Below, in pieces: positions 10,162-22,277 of a stretch of DNA of 64,000 bases. The notes beneath the pieces were generated by a model that saw nothing but the letters and a program-made list of their open reading frames with translations, had not been told where the DNA came from and made no database searches. Position numbers and translations under genes: made by a program. How positions within the stretch are numbered: the stretch's first letter is position 1; every line of letters begins with the position of its first letter. Source of the stretch: Xylogone sp. PMI_703 (taxonomy: Eukaryota; Ascomycota; Leotiomycetes); the NCBI GenBank assembly GCA_021399445.1, contig JAJTUQ010000005.1:1116001-1180000 (forward strand), given 5' to 3'.

Positions 10162-12063
10162 ATGAGGCTGAAGTGCTACGGCATTCGTTTCCAATCTACT
10201 AATCTCAAAAGTTACAACGTGTCACAATTAAGGTACTTTCACGAAATAGTTAAAAAGGAAAGCAAAATGGAGGAACAAGCTGAAGAACGAGCTCGCAAGA
10301 GACGTAGGCTGGAACCCGAGACAAATAACAGGCATAGTCCTCATAAAACCTTAGAGAGGTCTATCTCGCCGCCTCCTCCACGAAATGGCAGCAAAAGGAG
10401 CACACCAGGTCCATCCAATTTTGCAAGTGGGGTCTTGCCATCTCAATTCCAACTTACAACTATTCGTGATCTACCCGATTCTGCAAACCGAGACACAGTC
10501 TCGCTGAAAGACATCCTAGGAGATCCTCTCATTGCTGAATGTTGGGAGTTCAACTACCTTCATGATTTAGATTTCCTTATGGATGCTTTTGATCCGGACG
10601 TGAAAGATTCTGTGAAAGTTCATGTGGTCCATGGATTCTGGAAGAATGACGATCCCAGGCGGACGAAGATCCAGGTATCTTATTTCTAGTATTTCAGGCC
10701 TTGAGATAACTCTCTTTGCATATAAATATGCACTTAGACATTCTCTTGCATGGAGTCCCAATGCAGTGCTGATTTTAATCAGGAAAAAGCTAAGAGCTAT
10801 AAAAACATCACCCTTCATACGGCATATATGGGGGCCATGTTTGGCACCCACCATTCAAAGGTAAGCAGTATCGCCTCCTCTCTTTAACTCTCCCTGTATA
10901 CATTATTTCTGCAATCATGTACTTTTGCTTAGATCCTATAATATTTTCTTACAGCTTTATAGATGCTTATTCTCCTTCGCCATGACGCAACCGCCCAAGT
11001 TATCATTCACACGGCAAATATGATCCCGTTTGACTGGACCAATATGACACAGGCGGTCTGGAGATCACCCCTGCTACCAGAAATAACTAGTGGCCATCAT
11101 GAAATACCACAGTCCGACGTACCTGGTACAGGTGCAAAGTTCAAGACAGATTTACTCAATTACCTAAGATCTTACGACGATAGGAGAAGCATTTGTGCAC
11201 CTTTAGTGAAAGCGTTGTCCAACTATGATTTCTCGGAAATACGCGCAGCACTAGTATCCAGTGTGCCTGGGAAACACAAGGCCAACGAGTCTGTAACACA
11301 GTATGGTTGGCAGGCTCTAAAGAAAGCAATCAGTGTGATCCCAGTAGAAAGCAAAGAGCCGGAGATAATAATACAGATTTCATCTATTGCAACTCTCGGT
11401 ACGACAGACACATGGCTTAAAGATACATTTTTTAAATCAATGCGGTCAAAGGGGGACGTGCAGGGTTCAAAGTCGTTTCGTATAATCTTTCCCACCGCAG
11501 ATGAAGTCAGGCGGAGTCTAAATGGTTACGATTCTGGAAGTGCGCTTCATACTAAGATCCAATCTGTTGCACAGCAAAAGCAGTTTCGCTATCTCAAACC
11601 TCTGTTACATCACTGGGCTGGTGACGGAGAACAGCATGCCTCAGCCTCGAACGATCAAATCGAGCGAGATGCAGGAAGGAAAAGAGCAGCGCCCCATATT
11701 AAAACTTATGTTCGATTTGCAGATTCTTCACATTCATCAATTGAGTGGATGATGGTTACATCCGCTAATCTTTCTAAACAAGCTTGGGGAGAGGTTGTTA
11801 ATGCCGCTGGAGAGACTAGAGTTAGCAGTTACGAGATCGGAGTCTTAGTATGGCCTGGACTATTTGGAGAAAACGCGAGGATGGTTCCTACATTTAAGAG
11901 CGATACGCCGGATACTCCTGCTCAAGGAGACGAAGTGCTCGTTGGAGCAAGAATGCCCTATAGCCTTCCCCTGATACCATATGGAAGAGATGATGAGCCT
12001 TGGGTAGCGACTGCAACCTATACAGAGCCTGACTGGATGGGGCAGCAGTGGAATATGGACTGA
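10162..12063 (+). CDS. TDP1: Tyrosyl-DNA phosphodiesterase 1
   Basis: Three exons, 10162-10674, 10783-10860 and 10963-12063, all in phase 0, give about 563 residues. The enzyme hydrolyses 3'-phosphotyrosyl bonds left by stalled topoisomerase I. Both catalytic HKN motifs are present. The first is H195-K197 (HHSK) with N216 (HTAN), split across intron 2; the second is H442-K444 (HIK) with N466 (SANLS). The N-terminal ~100 residues are charged and low in complexity (RKRRR, a likely nuclear signal). Two starts are possible. The ATG at 10162 adds 35 residues without acidic bias; the ATG at 10267 begins with MEEQAEE and would still include the basic nuclear signal. The upstream ATG is used for the coordinates because the frame is open. 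It shares a promoter with the disulfide isomerase. Confidence 0.93.
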
Positions 12064-12246
12064 AATAAAGCCCGACTTTCCAAGAAAGAACTACTCTAGC
12101 TTAGAAAGAGACAGCAACATAATCAGGTATAATCGTGCTGCCGCATGTATCATTAATGCTTTCAATGAAAGGTATCCTAGGTCGCTATAGCAGATCTATC
12201 ACGTCGAGCAACGCAAGCATACTTATCCCAAATGAACATATCCTCT

Positions 12247-12794
12247 TTAGTTGCCGCCGACAGCCTCTGGTGCCTTGTTCGCATCATATCCACACTCGTT
12301 CTTCAGTCTCTCGACCAGTTTGACATATCGCTCCTTGGCCTGCTCTTGCGAGACACCTTCCTCGACGATCTCCTTCCATGCGCGATACTTCGCTTTGCCC
12401 TGAAAATTCCAACAAGCATTAGCATACACCATGAAAGCTCTAGAAAACAAGTCCGTCACAGTCTCTGCATCTTCTCCTGCGCGCACAATACAGGGAAACT
12501 CCCGGGAAACGTACCTTCAAGTCAAAAGTACCTGGCGCTGTAGCCTTGGAGAAGTCTTCGCCAGTAGCGACTTTGTACAATGCTAGAACCAAGCAGTCAG
12601 AACATGACAGGAAGTGGATCATTTCTCTAAATCTCCACCCAAAGTACAGCTCGATATCATCCGGTACAGGATCTCGCGCAATGTTTAAAACTCTAGAGGA
12701 ATAAGTACTGACCGTAGAGCTCTAGGAGATCATTGTTGCTTGGCTTGGAAGTAAGCTTCTTGGAGTCAGTGACGGCGGTCTCGAAGTCAGACAT
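12247..12794 (-). CDS. ACB1: Acyl-CoA-binding protein
   Basis: Three exons, 12794-12713, 12582-12515 and 12399-12247, give 100 residues, the usual size of a soluble one-domain ACBP. Phases match, and the joined protein has the family landmarks: LYALYK in helix 2, the Ala/Pro-Gly-x-Phe-Asp-Leu turn, and KAKYRAW in helix 3, where Lys, Tyr and Trp contact the acyl-CoA. The protein binds medium- and long-chain acyl-CoA esters in the cytosol and supplies them to lipid synthesis. The C-terminus extends a little beyond the core with a Lys/Asn/Ala-rich tail. A probable intron lies in its 5' leader (12831-12926). Confidence 0.94.
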
Positions 12795-12830
12795 GGTTGA
12801 TGTTGTTGATGTTGTGTTGTGACGTCGTAG

Positions 12831-12926
12831 CTGTAATAAGCAAATCAGTTAGCACCTACCAGGCTTCCTGTTCCCAAAGGAATGTGTGTTTGGGTCAGAG
12901 GGTCTATTACTTGGACGGTGACTTAC
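12831..12926 (-). other. Probable 5'-UTR intron of the acyl-CoA-binding protein gene
   Basis: Reading on the minus strand there is a donor GTAAGT, a branch-like GCTAAC and an acceptor TTACAG, 96 nt in total, ending 36 nt before the start codon. It has the same geometry as coding introns in this window. It contains no coding sequence, so it would be spliced from the leader. Confidence 0.5.
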
Positions 12927-15159
12927 TTGAGATCTCTTTGGTGTTGGTTCTTTAGTTGTAAAGAAGCTCAAGAGGTGCGGGGTGTGAAGGGAAAGTTTGG
13001 TGGGGGAGACGGTAACGTTGGGACGCTAAGTAGCTTGCCCCTGCACCTTTGTCTGACGTCGTTCTAACGCTGCTCTTTGCAACATTTGGTAATTCATCGT
13101 CAGCAGTGAAGACTATTCCTGGTTTTGTATGGCGAAGGACGAATTTGTACTAATACAGATCTGGAATTACGAAGTAAAAGACCGCTACAGTATTTCCAAT
13201 ATCTAGGATACCGCTTTAGCCTTAACAGTACTGTGACACAGACAAGATTACTGTTATTGATAACTGATGGCCTGGACCTTTAGTCACTAATATTCTGTCC
13301 TTTAGCAAGCAGCTCCCATTTGTAGGTGAAGTTGATTGTGAATAGGAATGCGATAGATACTCTTACTGTTAACACAACCGTCACTACCTTATGAGGCGTG
13401 TTTCAAATTTCCTATACTTAAAGAATACAATCAGAAGGAGGTAGAACTGCAGACCTCGATTCCAGTAGTATGCATGCACCTACTCGTGAGCAACTTCTGA
13501 GCTGCCATAGACATGCAACAAAAGTTTTGGCCAAAGTAAGCCCAATCAAGCCTGCTGGGTAAAGTTGTGTAAAATTTGCCCGTAATTCATCTTAATTCAT
13601 CTTGCAAGTCGACACAGACGTGCAACAAAACCTTTGACCAGAGCAAGCTTGAGCCATCTGCACCCTTACAGACATGCAACAAAACTTTTGGTCACAGTGA
13701 GCTTTCAAGCAAGCAGCACAGCAAGGTATTCGTGCATCAACTCACGTGCAACTGTTTTATATTATCGATGGTGCCTTGTTTGTAACTTATAACCTTCATC
13801 AAATGTTGCCAGATCAACTGTTATATAAGTATTTATTAAATTTCCTCAATAGGCTCCTAAACTAGCTACTGAGAGCAGTAACTCTTCTACCTCAGCCTCC
13901 TAACATTTTGTTAAGACTACTGAATGCCAATTTGGATCCCTTCAATATGATGTAGTTATTTGTACATTATAGCATGATTCTTTTCTTAGATAGTAACTTA
14001 TCAGGTTTCCAAATTCTTCTTCATCTTCGAGCATACAATTACTAGATTCAATATTGCTGTAGCTTTTCGATCAACTGAAACCTTCTAGTGAATCCTAAAT
14101 CGACTAACTATACCATTCAATCTCATAAAGCTGAGTGAATCGGAGATCCCTTCACATTCAAAAAGTAGTATACAGTGGTAGAACTAGCCTGATTCACCTT
14201 CTATGTCAAAGACACATATTGCAGTATTCACCGGTTTCGCTCAAATATGCAATACCGATAGTCACAACGCTATAAAACTTCCAAAGAAATATAAAATACT
14301 CCATCAAAATCAATGCTGTTTTGGGATTTTCATGAACACCATGCAGTAAAAATGCCTCTGGCCTGCTCCTTTGCAGCAAAGAGGATTGAGGAATCTCCTA
14401 TTCTTGATCCAGGGACTTTCGACCTCATTTTTCGATGCGTTCTAGTCCTAGCTCCTCGAAAAGTCAAGAGTAAATCCTATGACTAGGAGAGGGCTAGAGT
14501 AATTATCGTATTAGTACAACAAGGGTAAGTCCAGATCTTATTAGTGAGGATGCGAGTGATACCTACAGGCGACGTATTCATGATATTACTCTTACCTTTC
14601 ACCATTTCTCTATCCAACTCTGTCTTTTCTAGAACTGAAGTGAAGAGTAAATATGGAATTTAAGCATCGCGTCCATGAGGGACACGATGTTTGAGGACCG
14701 GTTAACATTTAAAAAGACTGCAAAGACTCACAGATGTTAGAGATAATCTAGCGACACAGTATGCTCGTTCCCTTCGGCTCAACTGGCTCGATAGCTATAC
14801 ACATACGCATAAGATAGTGTAAGTAAAGATAAAAGAGTATAATTTAGACAATGTCCAAATTATACCTTTTATTCGGGTTAATTTAACTTAAAATCTCATC
14901 AACGAGTTAAGCTACGGTGACGACGAGACGTCTGTTCAGATGTCCCATATTTTTCCGTTCTATTTAGGGAAAGAAAAGAACCAGCCTCGCCGTGAACACC
15001 TCTTCTAGATACTGTTAGTATTCTGGAGCAAAGATCAAATTAAGACGTGGAAGGCTCAACTCTTTGACGACAATGGAGACGATAAGGCCGAAACCTGCGC
15101 CAATCTGAGGTGTCTACAGCCCACCCTTCAACAGCCAATTCATCAGCTGTAAGTTTACC
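12927..15159. other. Gene-poor AT-rich stretch
   Basis: About 2.2 kb without a supportable gene. Six-frame stops are frequent and the remaining open frames are short and low in complexity. It contains three copies of a short diverged repeat (13511-13705). Nothing else was recognised. Confidence 0.5.
13511..13705 (+). repeat. Three diverged copies of a ~33-bp unit
   Basis: The core TGCAACAAAA followed by a TTTTGG/TTTGAC-like stretch and a CA(A/G)AG(T/C)-AAGC-like end recurs at about 13511-13541, 13618-13650 and 13672-13705. Spacing is irregular (107 and 54 bp), so it is not a simple tandem array. In one plus frame two copies read TCNKTF. It may be what is left of a minisatellite or of a mobile element end. 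Confidence 0.5.
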
Positions 15160-16382
15160 AGCTACTGGCATCACTCAGTTGTGTCAACTCTTGCAACGCT
15201 CTCAAGAGAGTCTACAATCCATCCGGTCACTGTAGTGGCCAATAAGTATAACCGGGATGCATTTGAGCAGGAGGTGCGCGGAAGATATGAAGAAACCCAA
15301 ACTGGAACAGCTATTTGCTGGGCCAGCATAATCAGGTAAGAGTTATAGATCGGGATGAACTTACTAGTACTAATGCCGGCTACAGATACAGAAGGAAAAA
15401 TAGTACAAGGCGGACGATCTGTGCACTGGTGACGAGGTAGAGAGGTCACTCGGAGGACTTCGGACATCGGCCCCGTACCGTATAACTAGCAAGTCCGAAT
15501 CATGTTATACATGAGCAACTAATATGTGGCAATGAACCCTCCGTACAGGCCATGTTCGGCCAGAATGTCGGTCATCTAATGACGAGCGTCCTAATGGAGT
15601 CAAATGTAGAGTTGCTGACGTTAAAAGCTTCAGCTCTTCTCTCGGTGCGAAAGTCTAAGCTTGAACCTGGTTGTGTCTGTATCACAGACCACAGGACTAT
15701 GAGTATTGTAGGGGAGATAAAAACACCCTGGGTCCATTCCCTTAAAGAAATAATGGCAATGCCTGCTGACCGGGACTTGTTTCTCGGGCAAGTAGCAGAG
15801 GCAGTCTCCTACAACGAGAAGTTGCGCCTTAAGCCCGCTTTAGAGTCGCTGTTATCCATCGTCAACGTATCAGTCGATGCCTCACTTATCGAAATCATAC
15901 GCAAATGGCATTCCCGACGCAAACCGCCTAAAGTCATTGAAAAGGTATTTTGCCCAGAGGAAAAGCTTAACTGAACACTTATCTTGTTATACTCTAAGAA
16001 AGTCACCTAAGAGCTGAGAAAACAAATATTGTTACATAAGGCTTCTATACTGGCTAAGCTCTGAAATCGTACTCCTTGCCAGCATTCATCTACAATCTCG
16101 TGCACCAGATCAGACGGGCGGATGTTCGTAACATAGCGTAATCAATTGATTCCAATGGAGGCATCCATGACCTGGTGCCGATATGGGTTCCTTAGCACCT
16201 ACAACGAGACCATTTTCTTAAAGCAAGGTTTGGATCCGAGCGATTCGATGAAGTTCGCCCTCTGGTATTCGGATGTCATTCTCTCCAATACAGTACCAAC
16301 CATTGTCAGTGAAAAATTCCTCCTCCAGCTTACTACCGGAACCATGTATCTCTTCGAGAATGCTTTTTCTTCTTTGGTGTAG
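15160..16382 (+). pseudogene. Decayed PD-(D/E)XK nuclease-like fungal gene
   Basis: Three coding-like segments follow each other on plus: 15160-15335 (open, ending at a GTAAGA donor with branch TACTAAT and acceptor TACAG at 15385), 15552-15974, and about 16146-16382. The second contains ITDHRTMSIVGEIKTPW, which fits the D...(E)xK core of PD-(D/E)XK nucleases. The third contains YGFLSTYNETIFLKQ, a block that in fungal relatives follows shortly after the GEIK motif. Here the parts are in different frames, separated by stops and about 170 nt of extra sequence. I recall this arrangement from accessory fungal genes, often near fungal-type protein kinases; that link is from memory. It is therefore called a relic, not a functional gene. 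Confidence 0.5.
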
Positions 16383-19300
16383 AATTAATGCTTTGGAATT
16401 ACGGAGCATAAGGAGATACAATTAAAGTAGTCTTAGAACAAAAGGAGAACTCCAGTCGAACTGGCCGCTTATACCCCCCTATATCTGTGTTCTGACAAAT
16501 GGGTAGATGTGGTAGATGTGGCAGGGAAAGAGAGTTTGGATGATAGGGAGAACTAATTATATAGAGCTCAGCTCCTCGAACAGGAGAGCAACCTGGATTG
16601 ATAATCAAAGAGGTCGGAAACGCAGAAGAGATACTGATCCTAAGTGATGTGAGAGCACTATAGTCAAATCCCACAAATAAAGCTTTGGCAGGGCTACGAT
16701 ATACCTTGCGTAATTATAATCATTCCAGAGCTCTAGTCCAGAAATTGATAATGGTTCTCACAGCATTATCTCTTAGGAGCTACCAAAGAAAAGAACATAT
16801 GGGGTGGTCCGGACAGGATCACTTATTCATCTCCTAAAATCGTAGTGAAATACCTCTTTACTCCAGTAACTGGCACCGACTGATCACTATTTGAAGTCCT
16901 AATGTAGCCGAAGGGATATGTAAGTAGAAAGTCTCACTACGGCCTAGAATGAAGGCATTGATCCACTTTGCACTCTCTTTAAATTGAATAAACTGTGCGC
17001 CTGTTCTCCCCTTTGCTTATGGATATCCATATGATATCACTGAATACTTAATGATACATATAGAGAGGGAATGCAAGGAGATAACGGCTCATATACGGGG
17101 GATGAGGATCATTATAGATAGATTGCTATGTACTCTTCACATCGATTTCTCAAAATGGAATATGGATATAATGGCATGCCCTGGGGTGAACCCCACAAAG
17201 TCAAAAAGTCATACTTGATCTTGACGTTTGGATCTTTCACAACCGCGAAGAATAATTCACTAACCGCCAGTGCTCCCGAACCAAGTAATTACAAGTATCA
17301 ATATACTGAAAACTCACCAAACTCTACGACTTTTCTTGGCGTTACCGAGCTTGAATTGAGGTGACCGATTCGGAAGGTCCAACCATATTCGACTTCGTCC
17401 TTGGCAACTACGCCGCAAAAGCAATCTACCAGTACGGTACCAGCGGGATGGTTATGGCAGAAGCAGCCAAGCCGGGTAAATAGATGATGTGCGACAGGGA
17501 AACGGACGATCGTTAGATCGTGGTAACTGCAGGTGTTTAGATAAATCAAATGGTGAGTGTTTTTTATATAATCTAGGTTAGTAGGTTGTTTGGAGCTGTG
17601 TTGCTCGATATTGTGGGGTGATATGAATTCAGTTACAGGATGTTGCTTTGGGTACCAGTGATAGGAGAATGGTAGGGTAACACGACTCGAGACACGGTAT
17701 TGTTTGCTACAATATGGGTGACCGGCTAGGAGAAGAGAGTGGTGTGTATTGAGGGAGATATGGCCTTGCTTCTCAGTTACGGTTCATGTCTCTTTCCTTT
17801 GATACTACGGCAAGTTGCGTTTTAGTATGCAGAAACCCTGGATTAGGAATCGCCTACGGTACTACAGTATTTCTATATCTCTTCTACATGTCGTACATCG
17901 CTATACATTGCTTTAATGCTTTAATATAAACTAATTACTACCTCTTTATATTAAAGGCAGGTATCTTCCGAAGTGAGGCAACCCACAAAACGCCCGCGTC
18001 AGCCATGCAACGCTTGTGGCTGGAAGCTTACGGTCCGTCAGAAAAGGGCCGTGGGCGCCACCAGACCCAAAGTACCGCCGAGAGTTCACACCCTGAAAGT
18101 AACAATTAGGAAGCTCGCATATTCTCCGGAAGGAGAAGGCCGTTATTGTTATTCGTGTACAGCAATGCAGAGTGGTGAGATCCAAATACTTCCGTCATGT
18201 GCCGTAATGATGTGGCAAGAGTGTAAACCTCTGGAACAGTATGGGGTACAGGTTGCTTTGTTTACGGCTGGAGTTCAGATGGCGCCTAGGAGTTATGATT
18301 AACAAAATACAGGCGTCTGCGGTGGATCAAACCAGTTGAGCTAGAGAAAAGGGGGCGGGGTCTCATCGATATCGATTCCGTCCCAAGAAAGTAAAACTGC
18401 CGCTTTTTTCTCCGCTTCTGCATGCAGCCCCGTAGATTGGCGGTGGTGGTTTTCCACAGAATTCACGAGTACGAAGTACCGTACCGGTATCTGGCTCGGA
18501 ATTGGCACGGTGATATGGCAATACGAAACTAGCTCTTTGGTGCTTGTTAGAGTCTTGAGTGTTGTATGAATCGTTATTTTTAGAGATGATGCTGGCTCTC
18601 TCTATTCAATCATGCGCAAAGAGTCCTTCACAAATCAAAGGTATCCAAACCTCGTATGCGAGGACGCCACCGTGATCAAGATTAGAATACTGTAATCGGC
18701 GCCTGCTTCGTGCTGAGCAGAAACCAATTGGCATAACCTGCTATCGACTCCAGCATTGGGCACAGCCGATATTACGAGATCACCAGCCCATTCACCATTC
18801 AGTCCGCTACCAAAGGTTGAGTACGCCTGGGGAATAGGGTGGCACACTCGCCGGTCAGCGCTGAGTTAGGCGGGTTGGAGAGCGCTGCAGCAAAACCTTA
18901 GGTTGCGGGTAGGGGCACAGGGCAGCAGATAGGGCCTTGGACCCTAGTAACCTGGGTGCCTTTGCAGCTGAACACGAAGACATGTCAGCCAGATATTTCG
19001 TAAGAGATGATGGGAAGAATAATGAAATGGAGAGAAAGCGCAATGGAAACAATACCCGGGATGATCGCATTATAAGAGCTTGGCCAAAAAGATCAGTTGA
19101 ATTACTATCATTGAGGGATCAATTACTTACTCTCTTCGAATTCTTGACTACAAGATAATATGCTTCAGCGGCTTGCTATCAGCCCATAGTTATCTGAGGA
19201 CTGTTGTTATCGATAATGGAGCCCTAGAACCAGGCTGTAGTGGTCTCCACAGCGATGTGCTCAGTGATGATGAGCCTAACCACAGCGTGCTGTAGGGACT

Positions 19301-20524
19301 GCGACCGCTCAAGCCCGCGCTGGAACGTTACATGAGTGCTCAGCACAGGCCATTGCCTTTCCTGTCAGCCCGATCCACTGGGCTGGAGACCGTCCTGGCA
19401 CGCGACAAGCTTGCAGCCAGAGCACGGTTGGCTGATGCTTGTCTTTCTCCGATTCTACAGCACGGTACGGTACATCCGTACTCTATGGCACATTTGCTGA
19501 GAGTCAAGATTAGAATGATATCAGTATGGACTACAAGACCTTCAAAGACTCTTAGGAATGTTCAAGTCCTTCTTCAAACAATGCTCCTGTCCTTCAGGCA
19601 ATTCTCATCCACATCTATCATTACTGCATCGTGTGTCTAAGCCGCGATCCAGGAACAGCTCGAAAGTCAATACAGAACCAAATTCCGCGCTCTCGGCCTA
19701 GCAATTGGACGACAAAAAGGCAAGTCTTTAGCAATTGATGATACTGTAGTGGATGCAGCCATTTACCACTGGACAAGTTCTGAAGAGGGGATAAGAAGAA
19801 AGGCAGACAGTAACTGTCTAATTACGCGCTCATTTGTTGGAAGAATATGTCGTTCATGCCGAAACTATGAAGGATGCAGCCGCCCGTTGAGGCATGCTTG
19901 ACGCATGGAGAGGGCGACATGGTTACCGTATCTCTGGACCAGCATTAAATGCTTAGATCCAATACTTGACGGGAAGTACGAGGGAGAATGAAGAGAATGA
20001 GGAAAGGCCAGCCCGGAAGTGCTGAATCGAGGTATATCAAATATGGGGATCGCAGGGGTGTTCCAGGGGCACGCATGGCACGGTGGTCCCTCACGTGTCG
20101 CGCTAGGTTGCTCTGCAAGTGCATTTGCCGCTTTCGCGATGCTACTCCGGGGGTAAGGGGGGCGGGTTTCTGCGCTCTCGCGTCAACGTTAGATGGGCAT
20201 TGGGGGAAGAGCAGAAAATGTATATCACTCTCACGGCGCCCTCGCGCGCGACCGATCTGCAGTCCTGTCGATGCTCGTTCAGTCAAGTCGACATCAAGCA
20301 AAGTCACTCTCCGGTCGACCTGCTCACTCACAAGCTGACGCCACTCGCCCAAGCACCTGATTGTAGTGTGCCCCCGTGTACGGAGCAGGGTCCGAGTATA
20401 TACCTGTGGACCAGCAAGAGATCAAGGCCGCTGCAAACACCAATTCTCTCGAGTCGTAGGCTACATACCGGCATAGCCACGGACCTTTCACTTTGATCAA
20501 TCGATACAGTTCAAAGCTTTCACA
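16383..20524. other. Gene-poor stretch with open-frame scraps
   Basis: About 4.1 kb between the decayed gene and the UNC-93-like gene. Two stretches stand out: 17946-18302, where both strands are open, and 19641-19901, an 86-codon open frame with protein-like composition. The promoter of the UNC-93-like gene occupies the right end, which is GC-richer around 20000-20350. No complete gene could be built. Confidence 0.45.
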
Positions 20525-22277
20525 ATGGCTGACGAAAAGGACGTGTTTCCCCATGAGCGCACTGGCAACTCAACGGAGATCACCTCTGGTCCTCCTCCCG
20601 ACGTTGTTCGCCCTGAGGGATGGAAATACAAACGACTCAAGATCGGGCCTTTGGCCTTTCCATGGTATGCCTCGCCCAAGACCCAGGTCGGTATGGTCGC
20701 CTTTGTCTGTTTCATGTGTCCGGGCATGTTCAATGCCCTCAGTGGTCTCGGTGGTGGTGGGAAAACCTCTACACATACTGCTGATAGCATGGTAAGTCTC
20801 TCTACTTTGCCTTGTTCTTTTCATTAGACATTGGGCGCCACCATGTTCTCATAAACTGAGGGCAAGTGTTACTCTTTCAAGAGTCAGCATAGGATTGTTG
20901 CTAGAATCGTCGATATTTAATTCGCCTTGAAGTATTCTTCCTTGAAAAGAGCTGTATGACTAATATGTGATCCCAGAACACTGCTCTCTACAGTACGTTC
21001 GCTGTGTTTGGATTCTTTGGTGGAACTTTCGTCAACAAGCTCGGTGTCAAGGCCACTCTCGCCTTTGGTGGCCTTGGTTACTGCATCTATGCCATCGCTC
21101 TTTTGGTCTCCGTCCATGCCAGCGTCAGTGGTTTCAATATCTTCGCTGGTGCCTTCCTCGGTGTCTGTGCAGGTCTGCTCTGGACTGCGCAGGGTACCAT
21201 CATTCTTTCCTACCCCCCTGAGGAGAAGAAGGGTCGATATTTCGCCGCTTTCTGGATGATCTTCAACCTGGGAGGTGTCATCGGCAGTTTGATTCCTCTT
21301 GGCCAGGACATCCACACTAAGACTAACAGCACGGTCAAGGATGGTGTCTATATTGCCTTTATCATCCTCATGTTTTCTGGTGCTGTCCTTGCTCTCCTTC
21401 TCTGCAATGCAACCGATGTCGTCCGTGAAGATGGCTCGCGTGTGGTCGTCATGAAGAACCCATCCTGGCAGTCCGAGATCATGGGTCTCTGGGAGACTAT
21501 CAGATACGAACCATTTATCCTACTCCTCTTCCCCATGTTCTGGTCTTCCAATTGGTTCTACACCTACCAGCAAAACGGCATCAACGCTGCTCGATTCAAC
21601 ACCCGAACTAAAGCTCTTAACGACTGCCTTTACTGGTCTGCACAGATTGTCGGTGCTGCGATCTTTGGTAGTGCTCTCGATTACGGCAATATAAGACGTT
21701 CTGTCAAGGCCAAGACTTGCTTGGTAGTTCTTTTAGTCCTCACTATGGCTATCTACGGCGGTGGATATGCCTACGAGAAGCAATACACACGTGAAAGTGT
21801 CGCACCAGGTAGTGGCTACATCCCCACCGACTGGACCGACAGCGATTACATTGGCCCTATGTTCCTATATATCTTCTACGGTGGCTTTGACGCTTGCTGG
21901 CAGACTTCTGTTTACTGGTAAGACCTCTTTCTTATAACAAAATGGCTGTCCGTCGGAACTCAAACTGACAATTGTGCAATAGGTTCATGGGTGCTCTTTC
22001 CAACTCTGGCCGTCGTACTGCCAACTACGTCGGTTTCTACAAGGGTCTCCAATCCGCCGGCGCTGCCGTCATGTGGTCCCTCGATGACCACAACCTGCCA
22101 TACTTGAATGAGTTCGCCTCTAACTGGGCCCTACTTTCCGCTTCCATACTGTTTGCCGCCCCCGTCATTTTCTGGAAGATCAAGGACCACGTCCCCGTGG
22201 AAGAAGATCTTAAGGGCACCGATGGTACTCTTGCAGACGTCCTGCCCGATGTTTATCCTGAAAAGGCCACTGTCTAA
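20525..22277 (+). CDS. UNC-93-like major facilitator membrane protein
   Basis: Three exons, 20525-20791, 20977-21917 and 21983-22277, give 500 residues. Intron donors are GTAAGT and GTAAGA; acceptors are CCCAG and AATAG. The last splice completes a Trp codon. The N-terminal ~50 residues are polar, followed by about eleven hydrophobic segments with MFS-like spacing. The SYPPEEKKGRY loop, the FWMIFNLGGVIGS segment and the closing NYVGFYKGLQSAGAAV block are typical of fungal UNC-93/DUF895 proteins. These sit in the plasma or internal membranes and their substrates are mostly unknown. GC content and codon use are higher in third-position C than in the surrounding spacer, indicating a well-expressed gene. 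The Zn2Cys6 regulator lies downstream on the same strand. Confidence 0.9.

Noticed and set aside
13000..20500. RIP-like mutated transposon across the gene-poor corridor
   Set aside because: No terminal repeats, transposase or reverse-transcriptase frames were recognised, and dinucleotide bias could not be computed by eye, so no claim is made.
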